Part shown: in pieces, positions 34,498 through 41,780 of the stretch
Numbering within the stretch: the stretch's first letter is position 1
Layout of the letters: every line of letters begins with the position of its first letter
From: Pseudomonadota bacterium
GTDB lineage: Bacteria; Pseudomonadota; Alphaproteobacteria; Rhizobiales; Xanthobacteraceae
Reading direction: 5' to 3'
NCBI GenBank assembly: GCA_023422775.1
Contig: JAFAGM010000140.1
Location: 1 to 64,000, forward strand
DNA length: 64,000 bases
Position numbers and translations under genes: made by a program
Notes under the pieces: generated by a model
What the model was told of the DNA's origin: nothing
The model's database searches: none
Seen by the model: only the letters and a program-made list of their open reading frames with translations

Positions 34498-34923
34498 GCG
34501 AAGGTCTCCGGAGATGGTATGGATGGCGGACCGTTCGAGCGTCCGCCTTGCGCCGATGTTACGATGGAAGAGCAACCCGAGTCATTTTCTAATCGCCGCG
34601 TGAATCGGAAAATCCTTCCTGAAAACAACGCGCTCACCGCCTGTTCAGCCTGCCCGTTCTTGCGCGCCCGGCGAAGCGGCCGTGGGTCTCCCGAATGGAG
34701 GCAAAGGTCTGGCACAGCCGGAGATTGCCGTGGAAATAGCCGGATGAGGTGTCTGAAAGCCTTGAAAAACAGGGGTCGGCGGCTCCGGAGACCCAAAAAA
34801 CAGCCAAAATTGGACGAATCAAGGCAACTCGATTAGCGAATAGCTGTGCAGAATGTCGGAAACACTGTTTTTTAGGCGGTTTCCGCCATATCGTCGCCGG
34901 TGCCAGAATCAAATGGAGCAATC
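34498..34923. other. Divergent intergenic region before the HU gene
   Basis: About 425 bases with no convincing gene; it must hold promoters for the importer (minus) and HU (plus). Near HU there is CGGAAAC (34857-34863) / GTTTCCG (34879-34885), and overlapping its right arm an alternative stem GGCGG-TTT-CCGCC (34875-34887). The two stems exclude each other, so a leader effect on HU is conceivable. Confidence 0.4.
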
Positions 34924-35223
34924 ATGGCCACCCAGATGTCTAAGTCGCAACTGATCGAGAAGATCGCGACCACCACCGAAGTCTCGAAGAAGGAAGTCAA
35001 GAGCGTGATGGAAACGCTCGTTGACGTTGGCCACAAGGAGCTCAAGAAGAACGGGGTATTCCTCGTCCCCGGCTTCGCGAAGTTCGTCGTGGTCAAGAAG
35101 CCCGCGACCAAGGCTCGCAAGGGCACCAACCCCTTCACGGGCGAGGAAATGATGTTCAAGGCCAAGCCGGCCCGCAAGATCGTCCGGGCCCGCCCGGTCA
35201 AAGCCGCCAAGGACGCGGTGTAA
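34924..35223 (+). CDS. HU-family DNA-binding protein
   Basis: The 99-residue nucleoid protein begins MATQMSKSQLIEKIATTTEV, followed by SKKEVKSVMETLVDVGHKEL, the dimer helices of HU, and the DNA-binding arm GFAKFVVVKKPATKARKGTN with PFTGEEMMFKAKPARK. The C-terminal tail (VRARPVKAAKDAV) is lysine- and arginine-rich. It is related to the HU/alpha-proteobacterial HupB type; it lacks the usual GRNPxTG of canonical HU at the arm tip, having KGTNPFTGEE. The ATG at 34924 follows GGAG. A perfect terminator ends the gene, so it is monocistronic. Confidence 0.9.
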   Translation: MATQMSKSQLIEKIATTTEVSKKEVKSVMETLVDVGHKELKKNGVFLVPGFAKFVVVKKPATKARKGTNPFTGEEMMFKAKPARKIVRARPVKAAKDAV

Positions 35224-35230
35224 TCAAGCG

Positions 35231-35259
35231 AAAAGGCCCCCGACGACGGGGGCCTTTTT
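35231..35259 (+). terminator. Intrinsic terminator after the HU gene
   Basis: A 12-base arm AAAAGGCCCCCG (35231-35242), loop ACGA, and the matching CGGGGGCCTTTT run into five T residues. It starts eight bases after the HU stop codon. Confidence 0.95.
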
Positions 35260-35269
35260 GTTTGTGGTG

Positions 35270-35400
35270 GCGCGCTCCCCGGATGCTGCGCAACGCGACG
35301 CAAAGCGGGGTGCGCTGCTGATCCGGGGTCCATGTCGCAGCCGTGGGTCCCGGCTCTGCGGAGCAGCGTTTCACGTTGCACCGCGTCCGGGACATGGACG
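35270..35400. repeat. Palindromic intergenic repeat, family B copy 2
   Basis: Same order of parts as at 26949: stem CCCCGGAT (35277-35284) / ATCCGGGG (35321-35328), then GTCCCGG (35347-35353) / CCGGGAC (35387-35393). It lies between the HU terminator and the convergent dehydrogenase gene. Confidence 0.85.
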
Positions 35401-35417
35401 ACGGTAAGCTCAGTTCC

Positions 35418-36197
35418 TTACACCACCGGCGAACGGCCGCCATCGATGTTGATGGCGGTGCCGGTGATGTAGGATCCCTGCTCGGAGGCGAGGAAGCAGG
35501 CCATGTTGGCGAATTCCTCCGCCGTTCCGATGCGCCCCAAGGGGGTGCCCTTGGCGAGGTTTTTCGCAAACACCTCGAAGTCCATCTCCGGCGCCTGCTT
35601 GGCGTGCCGCTGCACCCATTGATCGCTCATGATCAGGCCGACCAGCATGGCATTGACCAGGATGTTGTGCTCGCCGCCTTCGTTCGCCATCACCTTGGTC
35701 AGCGCCATGCCTGCCGCACGCGATACCGATGTCGGCGCCGAGGACGCCGCCGGCGCCTTGGCGAACGTGTTGAGCACGTTGATGATGCGCCCCCATTTGC
35801 GCGCCTTCATGCCGGGCCAGACCAGCCGGGAGAAGCGGATCGCGGCAAACAGCTTCAGATCGAGGTCCTCCTGCCAGGCCTCGTCGGAAATGGCCTCGAA
35901 CGCCATCGTGCGCGCGGTGCCCGCATTGTTGACGAGGATGTCGACCGGACCGAGATCGTCAACGATCCTCTCGTGCGCCTTCGCGATGTCGGAGGCTTTC
36001 GACACGTCGCAGACGTAATCGCGAACTTCGAGGCCGTCCTTCGCCAGCAGTTCCCGCGCGGCCTTCAGGTCCTGCGCGCCGCGTGCGAGGATCGCGACCT
36101 TTGCGCCCGAGGCGGCAAACTGTTTCGCAACCGCCAGCCCAAGGCCCTTGCTGCCGCCGGTGATGGCGGCGACGCGATCTTTCATCGTGACTTGCAT
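35418..36197 (-). CDS. Short-chain dehydrogenase homologue with replaced catalytic residues
   Basis: The 259-residue protein has the SDR fold: cofactor motif TGGSKGLGLAVA at residues 13-24, a DV pair after strand three, NNAG at residues 90-93, and the C-terminal GTAINIDGG. The catalytic Y-x3-K, however, reads T156-S-V-S-R160 (SAPTSVSRAAGMALTK), and the strand that usually ends in the catalytic Ser reads INVLNTF. Tyr and Lys are thus both lost. Such SDRs may bind cofactor without classical turnover or use another mechanism. It stands alone between the HU gene and the divergent CmcJ-like gene. Confidence 0.85.
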   Translation of the reverse strand: MQVTMKDRVAAITGGSKGLGLAVAKQFAASGAKVAILARGAQDLKAARELLAKDGLEVRDYVCDVSKASDIAKAHERIVDDLGPVDILVNNAGTARTMAFEAISDEAWQEDLDLKLFAAIRFSRLVWPGMKARKWGRIINVLNTFAKAPAASSAPTSVSRAAGMALTKVMANEGGEHNILVNAMLVGLIMSDQWVQRHAKQAPEMDFEVFAKNLAKGTPLGRIGTAEEFANMACFLASEQGSYITGTAINIDGGRSPVV

Positions 36198-36496
36198 GTT
36201 GTTCTGCCTGTGATTGAGCCGGAACCGGTCGCCGCGAAATTCGCTCGGCCGTGTGAGGCAAGGAAATTCTGATCAGGCACCAATTGTTGCCGCGCATCGC
36301 CGCAGCGTCAACTGCTGACGATGACGACCCGGTGAACACGGGAAATTCCGTCCGGTTCGGAAGGCGTCTTCGGAAAGAATCTTTCCCGTTTGCCATCGCC
36401 CGGAATGGCATCGTTGCTATTTTCGCCGCGGACTTGTGAGGACCGGCAGGCAGGCCAAGATCGAACAGAACGAACAACGGAGTCCGGGAGACCACC

Positions 36497-37342
36497 ATGG
36501 GCCTGCAGCAAGCAAAACTCGAATTGCTTCCCTTCGTCACCGCCGAACTGAACTACCTCGCACCCACGCCGGGAAAACCGCGAACCTACGCCTTCGATCC
36601 GCCGCCGGGCGAACCCCAATCGACCGCGCTGCCCGAACCGCACAACGTCCCGATCTTCGACGCGCGCCTGATTGCCGGAAATCTCTCGCTGGATCGTGAA
36701 GGATTTGCGCTGGTCCGGCACCCCACCATTGTCAGGGACTTCTACAACGACAAGGAAGTGAGGGGCATCTATTATCCCGCCGTGGAAGCCTTCCTGAAGG
36801 CGACATTGAAGGCGGACCGCGTCTTCATCTTCGACCATACCGTGCGCAAGCGCGTGGAGGGTGCGGCCGATGTCAGGGGCGCCGGGCCGCGCCAGCCGGC
36901 GACGCGGGTCCATGTCGATCAGACCGACAGATCCGGCGCAAATCGCGTGCGCGAACATCTTCCCGATGAGGCCGAGGAACTTCTGAAGGGGCGGGTTCAG
37001 GTCATCAATGTATGGCGGCCGATCCGCGGACCGCTGCGCGATGCGCCGCTTGCAATGGCCGACGGCCAGACGGTCGAGCCTGGTGATCTCATAGCCTCCG
37101 ATCTGATCTATCCGAACCGCAGCGGCGAGACCTATTCCGTCAGGTACAACCCGAACCATCGCTGGTACTACATTCCGGAAATGCGGACCGACGAGGCGCT
37201 GCTGCTGAAGTGCTACGATTCCGCAACCGATGGCCGAACACGGTTCGGGCCGCACACCGCCTTCATCGATCCGACCACGCCCACTGATGCAGCCCCGCGC
37301 GAGAGCATCGAACTGCGGACACTGGTGTTCCACAGGAACTGA
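36497..37342 (+). CDS. CmcJ/NvfI-family oxidoreductase-like protein
   Basis: The 281-residue protein matches the CmcJ/NvfI family, whose members include a cephamycin 7-alpha-hydroxylase component and fungal 2-oxoglutarate/Fe(II) oxygenases. It shows a probable metal motif RVHVDQTDRSG with H-x-D, then VQVINVWRPIRGPLRDAPLAM, and IYPNRSGETYSV followed by NPNHRWYYIPEM with a second histidine. The ATG at 36497 follows GGGAG. The role in this organism is unknown. It is followed by an MFS gene on the same strand, 79 bases on, so the product may be exported. Confidence 0.8.
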   Translation: MGLQQAKLELLPFVTAELNYLAPTPGKPRTYAFDPPPGEPQSTALPEPHNVPIFDARLIAGNLSLDREGFALVRHPTIVRDFYNDKEVRGIYYPAVEAFLKATLKADRVFIFDHTVRKRVEGAADVRGAGPRQPATRVHVDQTDRSGANRVREHLPDEAEELLKGRVQVINVWRPIRGPLRDAPLAMADGQTVEPGDLIASDLIYPNRSGETYSVRYNPNHRWYYIPEMRTDEALLLKCYDSATDGRTRFGPHTAFIDPTTPTDAAPRESIELRTLVFHRN

Positions 37343-37387
37343 TCGTCATACCCTCCCGGATTCGCGTTCCCCGCATATTGGTGATAC

Positions 37388-37414
37388 CTCGCCCCGAAAT
37401 GGTTTTGGGGCGAG
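37388..37414 (+). promoter_or_regulatory. Hairpin covering the MFS ribosome-binding region
   Basis: CTCGCCCCGAAA and TTTTGGGGCGAG pair over 12 bases with one G-U and a three-base loop. The right arm ends seven bases before the MFS start at 37422 and contains the only GAG ribosome-site candidate, so folding should block initiation. It may instead be a factor-independent pause; it lacks a T-run. Confidence 0.55.
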
Positions 37415-37421
37415 ACGGCTC

Positions 37422-38669
37422 ATGGACGGCAAGGCCGATGGCGCGGATATCAGCATCCGCGCGCTGATTTTCGCGCTGCTGGCGCTGGCCTGCGGCCATA
37501 TGCTGTCGACGCTGTTGCGGACCATTCCGGCGGTCAGCCTCGACGTGATGGCGGCCGACTTCCGCACGGCGCCGCAGACGCTGGCGAGCCTCACCTCGAT
37601 CTATCATTTTGCTTTCGCCGCTTCGCAGATTCCGGTCGGCGCCGCGATGGACCGCTTCGGCGTCCGTCCGGTTTCGCTGAGCCTGCTGGGAGGAACCATC
37701 GTAGGCGCGCTGGCGTCGGGAATGGCGAGGGGGCCGGAGGGCTTCCTGTTCGGGCAGTTCCTGCTCGGCGTCGCCACGTCGGGGATGCTGATGTGCCCGA
37801 TGACATTGGCCGCCAAGCAGATGTCGGCGGCGCGCTTCGGCCTGTGGTCGGGCATCATCCTGTCGATCGGCAATGTCGGCATGCTGCTGTCTTCGAGCCC
37901 GCTGGCCTTTGTCGTCGAAAGCTGGGGCTGGCGGGCAGGGTTCTGGATCTCCGCCGGCTTCGGTGCTGTCGTGGCTGTCGCGGTGTTTTTGCTGGTCCCG
38001 AAGCAGCCGGCCGGGCATGCGGACCAGTCGTCGCCCATATCGCAGATGGCCGAGGTGTTGCGCATCGGCCTGTCGTATCGGTTGCGCGGCCTGATCGCGC
38101 TGTCGCTGGTGTCGCTGGCGGCTTCGCTAGTGCTGCGGGGATTGTGGGGCGGCCCGTGGCTGATGGAGATCAAGGCGCTCAGCCGCATCGAGGCGGGCAA
38201 TGCCCTTGGCCTCTTCACGCTGGCGTTGATCGCAGGGCCGGTGCTGGTGGGGATTCTCGATCGCACCATCGGCCATCGCCGCGAAGTGCTGGCCGCCACG
38301 CATTCACTTGCCGCGTTGCTGCTTGCCGTGATGGCGGCCGGAGCGCCGCATTATCCGCTGGCCGATCTGCTCGGGGTGGCCGCCATCCCGGCGCAATTCG
38401 ACGCCGTGCTGTTCATTCTGATCGGCATCGCCATATCGACGCAACCATTGCTGTACGGCATGACGCGCCAGTTCGTGGACGCGCAGAACGCCGGCAAGGC
38501 GCTGTCGGCAATCAACCTTGCCTTTTTCCTTGGCGCGGCACTGATGCAATCGACGACCGGCATCGTCGCGACGATCTTCGGATTGCCCGCGGTGCTGCTG
38601 TTCATGGCCGCGACCCTGATCGTCGGGACCGCCGTCTTCCTGACCTTCACCCAGCCGTCGAAATCCTGA
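37422..38669 (+). CDS. MFS transporter
   Basis: The 415-residue inner-membrane protein has twelve membrane segments and major-facilitator motifs: IPVGAAMDRFGVRPVSL between segments two and three (the A-motif position), and IGHRREVLAATHSL between the second-half segments. There is a central cytoplasmic loop near residues 190-215 (LVPKQPAGHADQSSP). Substrate unknown; the preceding CmcJ-like gene hints at export of a modified compound. The ATG at 37422 was chosen because the first membrane segment follows directly; a hairpin lies just before it. Confidence 0.87.
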   Translation: MDGKADGADISIRALIFALLALACGHMLSTLLRTIPAVSLDVMAADFRTAPQTLASLTSIYHFAFAASQIPVGAAMDRFGVRPVSLSLLGGTIVGALASGMARGPEGFLFGQFLLGVATSGMLMCPMTLAAKQMSAARFGLWSGIILSIGNVGMLLSSSPLAFVVESWGWRAGFWISAGFGAVVAVAVFLLVPKQPAGHADQSSPISQMAEVLRIGLSYRLRGLIALSLVSLAASLVLRGLWGGPWLMEIKALSRIEAGNALGLFTLALIAGPVLVGILDRTIGHRREVLAATHSLAALLLAVMAAGAPHYPLADLLGVAAIPAQFDAVLFILIGIAISTQPLLYGMTRQFVDAQNAGKALSAINLAFFLGAALMQSTTGIVATIFGLPAVLLFMAATLIVGTAVFLTFTQPSKS

Positions 38670-38755
38670 TCGCAGGACAGCCGCGGCAAAGCTTCGGTTT
38701 GCGGGGAGAAATCCAGCGGCTATAAGGGGTTGCCCCATCATTCCCCGGAAGCCGC

Positions 38756-40072
38756 ATGTACCCGGATTCAAATTCTTCTTCGCAGAAAATGTACGATCGC
38801 GCGCTGGCGAGCCTGCCCGGCGGCAACAGCCGTACCACCGTGTTCATGAAGCCGTACCCGATCTATGCGGCGCGTGGCGAAGGGTGCCGGGTATGGGACC
38901 TCGACGGCAACGTCTTCATCGATTGCATCAACAATTTCACCGCGCAGATCCACGGCCACGCCCATCCCGCGCTGATCAAGGCGGCGACCGCGCAACTCGC
39001 ACTGGGATCGGCGTTCGGCCTGCCGACGGAATCCGAGGTCGATCTTGCCGAGCTGCTGGCTTCGCGGCTGCCTGCGGTCGATCAGGTACGTTTCGCCAAT
39101 TCCGGTACCGAGGCCGTGATGATGGCGCTGAAGGCGGCGCGGGCGCACACCGGCCGTCCCAAGATCGCCAAATGCGAAGGCGCCTATCACGGCTCCTACG
39201 ACTACGCCGAGGTGAGCCTCGACCCGACACCGGAAGCCTGGGGGCGCAACGCGCCGGTCTCGGTGGCCTACGCGAAGGGCACACCGGAGAATGTGCTGGC
39301 TGACGTCGTCACCATTCCCTTCAACGACACGGAAGCGGCCGTCAGCCTGATCCGCGAGCATGGCCCGGAATTGGCCTGCGTGCTGGTCGACCCCATGCCC
39401 AACCGTGCCGGCCTGGCGCCAGCCGATCGGGCCTATCTGGAGGCGCTGCGAAAGGTCACGCGCGAGGTCGGCGCGCTCCTGATCTTCGACGAGGTCATCA
39501 CGTTCCGGCTGGGATTTCGTGGCGCGCAGGGCATCTGGAACATCGATCCGGACCTCACCTCGCTCGGCAAGATCATCGGCGGCGGCTTTCCGGTCGGCGC
39601 GATCGGCGGCCGCAAGGAGGTCATGGCGGTGTTCGATCCGCGCCCGGGCAAGCCGGCGCTGCCGCACGGCGGCACGTTCTCCGCCAATCCGGTGACGATG
39701 CGCGCCGGCATCGCCGCGATGGAACTGCTCGACGAAGCGGCTTTCGCGCGCCTTGATGCGATGGGCGAGGCGGTTCGCGCCGGCATCGACGGTGCGTTTC
39801 GCCGTCACGGCGTCCCCGGCGGCACGGTCGGCCTGGGCTCGCTGCTCAAGATACATTTCGCCGATCGTCCGATCCGCGACTATCGCTCGGCGTACCTGAC
39901 GGAGGAGGAGGCGCGGCGCCAGGCGGTGTTCTCTCGCGCGCTGCTCAATCGCGGCGTACTCGCCGCAGGCTATGGCCTGATGGCATTGTCGACTCCAATG
40001 ACGAATGCCGACATCGATGCGATCGTCGGCGCGGCGTCAGGCGCGCTGGCGGAAGTGGCAGGCACGCTGTGA
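38756..40072 (+). CDS. Class III aminotransferase, glutamate-1-semialdehyde aminomutase-like
   Basis: The 438-residue PLP enzyme starts MYPDSNSSSQKMYDRALASL and carries LPGGNSRTTVF, DLDGNVFIDCINNFTAQIHG, FANSGTEAVMMALKAAR, LLIFDEVITFRLGF and the PLP lysine Lys272 in LTSLGKIIGGG. These are features of GSA aminomutase and its relatives. Because it heads a hydantoinase-type operon, a catabolic aminotransferase or isomerase role is more likely than heme synthesis. The hyuB gene follows after 40 bases. Confidence 0.88.
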   Translation: MYPDSNSSSQKMYDRALASLPGGNSRTTVFMKPYPIYAARGEGCRVWDLDGNVFIDCINNFTAQIHGHAHPALIKAATAQLALGSAFGLPTESEVDLAELLASRLPAVDQVRFANSGTEAVMMALKAARAHTGRPKIAKCEGAYHGSYDYAEVSLDPTPEAWGRNAPVSVAYAKGTPENVLADVVTIPFNDTEAAVSLIREHGPELACVLVDPMPNRAGLAPADRAYLEALRKVTREVGALLIFDEVITFRLGFRGAQGIWNIDPDLTSLGKIIGGGFPVGAIGGRKEVMAVFDPRPGKPALPHGGTFSANPVTMRAGIAAMELLDEAAFARLDAMGEAVRAGIDGAFRRHGVPGGTVGLGSLLKIHFADRPIRDYRSAYLTEEEARRQAVFSRALLNRGVLAAGYGLMALSTPMTNADIDAIVGAASGALAEVAGTL

Positions 40073-40112
40073 GTTACACGCAGGAAAAGTCGCACAACAA
40101 GAACGGGTAAGA

Positions 40113-41780
40113 ATGTCCGCCAGGATCGACCCCATCACGCGCTCCGTCGTCCAGCACCGGCTCAGTTCGATCGTGAAGGAAATGGGCGAGGCGATGCTTC
40201 GCACCTCCTATTCGCAGATCCTCAATTCCAGCCGGGATTTCTCGCTGGCGATCTGCGACACCGATGCACGCCTGATCGCGCAGGCCGATCACCTTCCGGT
40301 TCACGTCGGCGCGCTGCCATGGGCGACGATCGCGGTCGAGGAGCGATTCAAGGACGTCAAGACGGGTGACGTCATCCTGCTCAACGATCCTTATTTTGGC
40401 GGCAGCCATCTGCCCGATGTGACCGTGTTCGTGCCGGTATTCGCCGGAGAGAAGCGTCTGCTCTGGACCATCGTGCGCGCGCATCAGAGCGATATCGGCG
40501 GCGGCACCCATGGCGCATATAACCCCGCGGCCACCGAGATCTGGCAGGAGGGACTGCGCATCCCGCCGATCAAGCTCTACGAAGCCGGCAGGCTGCGCGA
40601 CGACCTGTTCGACTTGCTGGCGCTCAACGTCCGCAATCCCAGGGAATTTCGCGGCGACCTCGCCGCGATGCTGGGCGCGGCGCATCTCGGCGAGCGTCGC
40701 GTATCGAAGCTGTTCAGCGAATTTGGCGCGGCGGTCGTCGAAGCCGCGATCGGAGCGATCCTCGACGCAACCGAGCAGCAGACGCGCGCAGTCGTCTCGA
40801 CCTGGAAAGACGGTGTTTTTCGCGGCGAGGCGTTTCTCGACGATGACGGTCACGGCCGCACCGATATTCGCATCGCTGCAAAAGTCACCAAGAAGGGCAG
40901 CGACGTCGAAATCGATTTGTCCGAAAGCGATCCGCAGTCGACCAGCTTCGTGAACTCCTCGCACGCCAACATGCAGGCGGCGGTGGCGATGGCGTTCGCC
41001 TACCTGATCGACGCCGAGATACCCAAGAACACCGGCGCGCTGCGACCGCTGAAGGTGATCGCGAAGCAAGGCACCGTGGTGTGGGCCGATCCCGGCCGGC
41101 CGGTGACGTTGTGCACCAGCCATCCCTCGAACGAAATCGTCGAGGCTATCGTGAAGGCGTTGTCGGCCTCCTGTCCGGAACGCGCGATGGCGGGCTGGAG
41201 TCGCCGCTTCCGGATCGCGATCCAGGGCGAGGATCCGCGCACCGGCAGGAATTTCATCTGGCACCTGTTCCAGGCGCGGCCCGGCGGCGGCGCGTCGTCG
41301 GGCGGCGACGGCTGGTCGTCGATCGGCGAGTGGCACTCGGTCGGCGGACTGAAATTTGGCAGCCTGGAAGTGGCCGAAGCGCGCTTCCCGCTACATTTCC
41401 GCAAGCATGAATTCCGTCCCGGCTCCGGCGGTGACGGCCAGCATCGCGGCGGCCTCGGTGTGTCGCTCGATCTGGTGCTGGAGACGGAGAAGACCGCGAA
41501 GGGCAATACCGCGGGCGATGGCGCGCGCCACGGTCCCTGCGGCATGCTCGGCGGCGAGGACGGCAAGCCGCATCACTATCGGCTGCTGTCGGAAGGACGC
41601 GAGCCGCGCGTGCTGCGCACCAAGGAAGTCGGCATCGAATTGCGGCCCGGCGATTGTCTCGAGATACGTTCTTCCGGCGGTGGCGGCTGGGGGCCGCCCG
41701 CCAGGCGATCGGACGAGGCGCGGCGGCGCGACCGCGAGCAGGGCCTGGTTGAAGGCGCGGCGCAGCGGGCTTCCTCATGA
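40113..41780 (+). CDS. hyuB: Hydantoinase B / oxoprolinase-type subunit
   Basis: The 555-residue cytoplasmic protein is the B subunit of an ATP-dependent hydantoinase/oxoprolinase. It begins SARIDPITRSVVQHRLSSI and shows RTSYSQILNSSRDFSLAICD, LNDPYFGGSHLPDVTVFVPV and, near the end, FRPGSGGDGQHRGGLGVSL, all typical of HyuB. It pairs with HyuA, whose start overlaps its stop by four bases (ATGA). The pair opens cyclic amides such as hydantoins or 5-oxoproline, or carboxylates ketones in acetone/acetophenone carboxylase relatives; the substrate cannot be fixed. The ATG at 40113 is the family start; upstream frame continuation overlaps the aminotransferase. Confidence 0.9.
   Translation: MSARIDPITRSVVQHRLSSIVKEMGEAMLRTSYSQILNSSRDFSLAICDTDARLIAQADHLPVHVGALPWATIAVEERFKDVKTGDVILLNDPYFGGSHLPDVTVFVPVFAGEKRLLWTIVRAHQSDIGGGTHGAYNPAATEIWQEGLRIPPIKLYEAGRLRDDLFDLLALNVRNPREFRGDLAAMLGAAHLGERRVSKLFSEFGAAVVEAAIGAILDATEQQTRAVVSTWKDGVFRGEAFLDDDGHGRTDIRIAAKVTKKGSDVEIDLSESDPQSTSFVNSSHANMQAAVAMAFAYLIDAEIPKNTGALRPLKVIAKQGTVVWADPGRPVTLCTSHPSNEIVEAIVKALSASCPERAMAGWSRRFRIAIQGEDPRTGRNFIWHLFQARPGGGASSGGDGWSSIGEWHSVGGLKFGSLEVAEARFPLHFRKHEFRPGSGGDGQHRGGLGVSLDLVLETEKTAKGNTAGDGARHGPCGMLGGEDGKPHHYRLLSEGREPRVLRTKEVGIELRPGDCLEIRSSGGGGWGPPARRSDEARRRDREQGLVEGAAQRASS

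Noticed and set aside
31864..34836. 990-codon open frame on the plus strand
   Set aside because: It lies antisense to the importer permease and binding-protein genes; high GC with third-position bias opens such frames. Its translation is Arg/His/Asp-rich and looks like no protein.
38756..40072. Heme-biosynthetic hemL assignment
   Set aside because: The fold fits, but the operon context with hyuB/hyuA and the divergent N terminus point to a catabolic relative.
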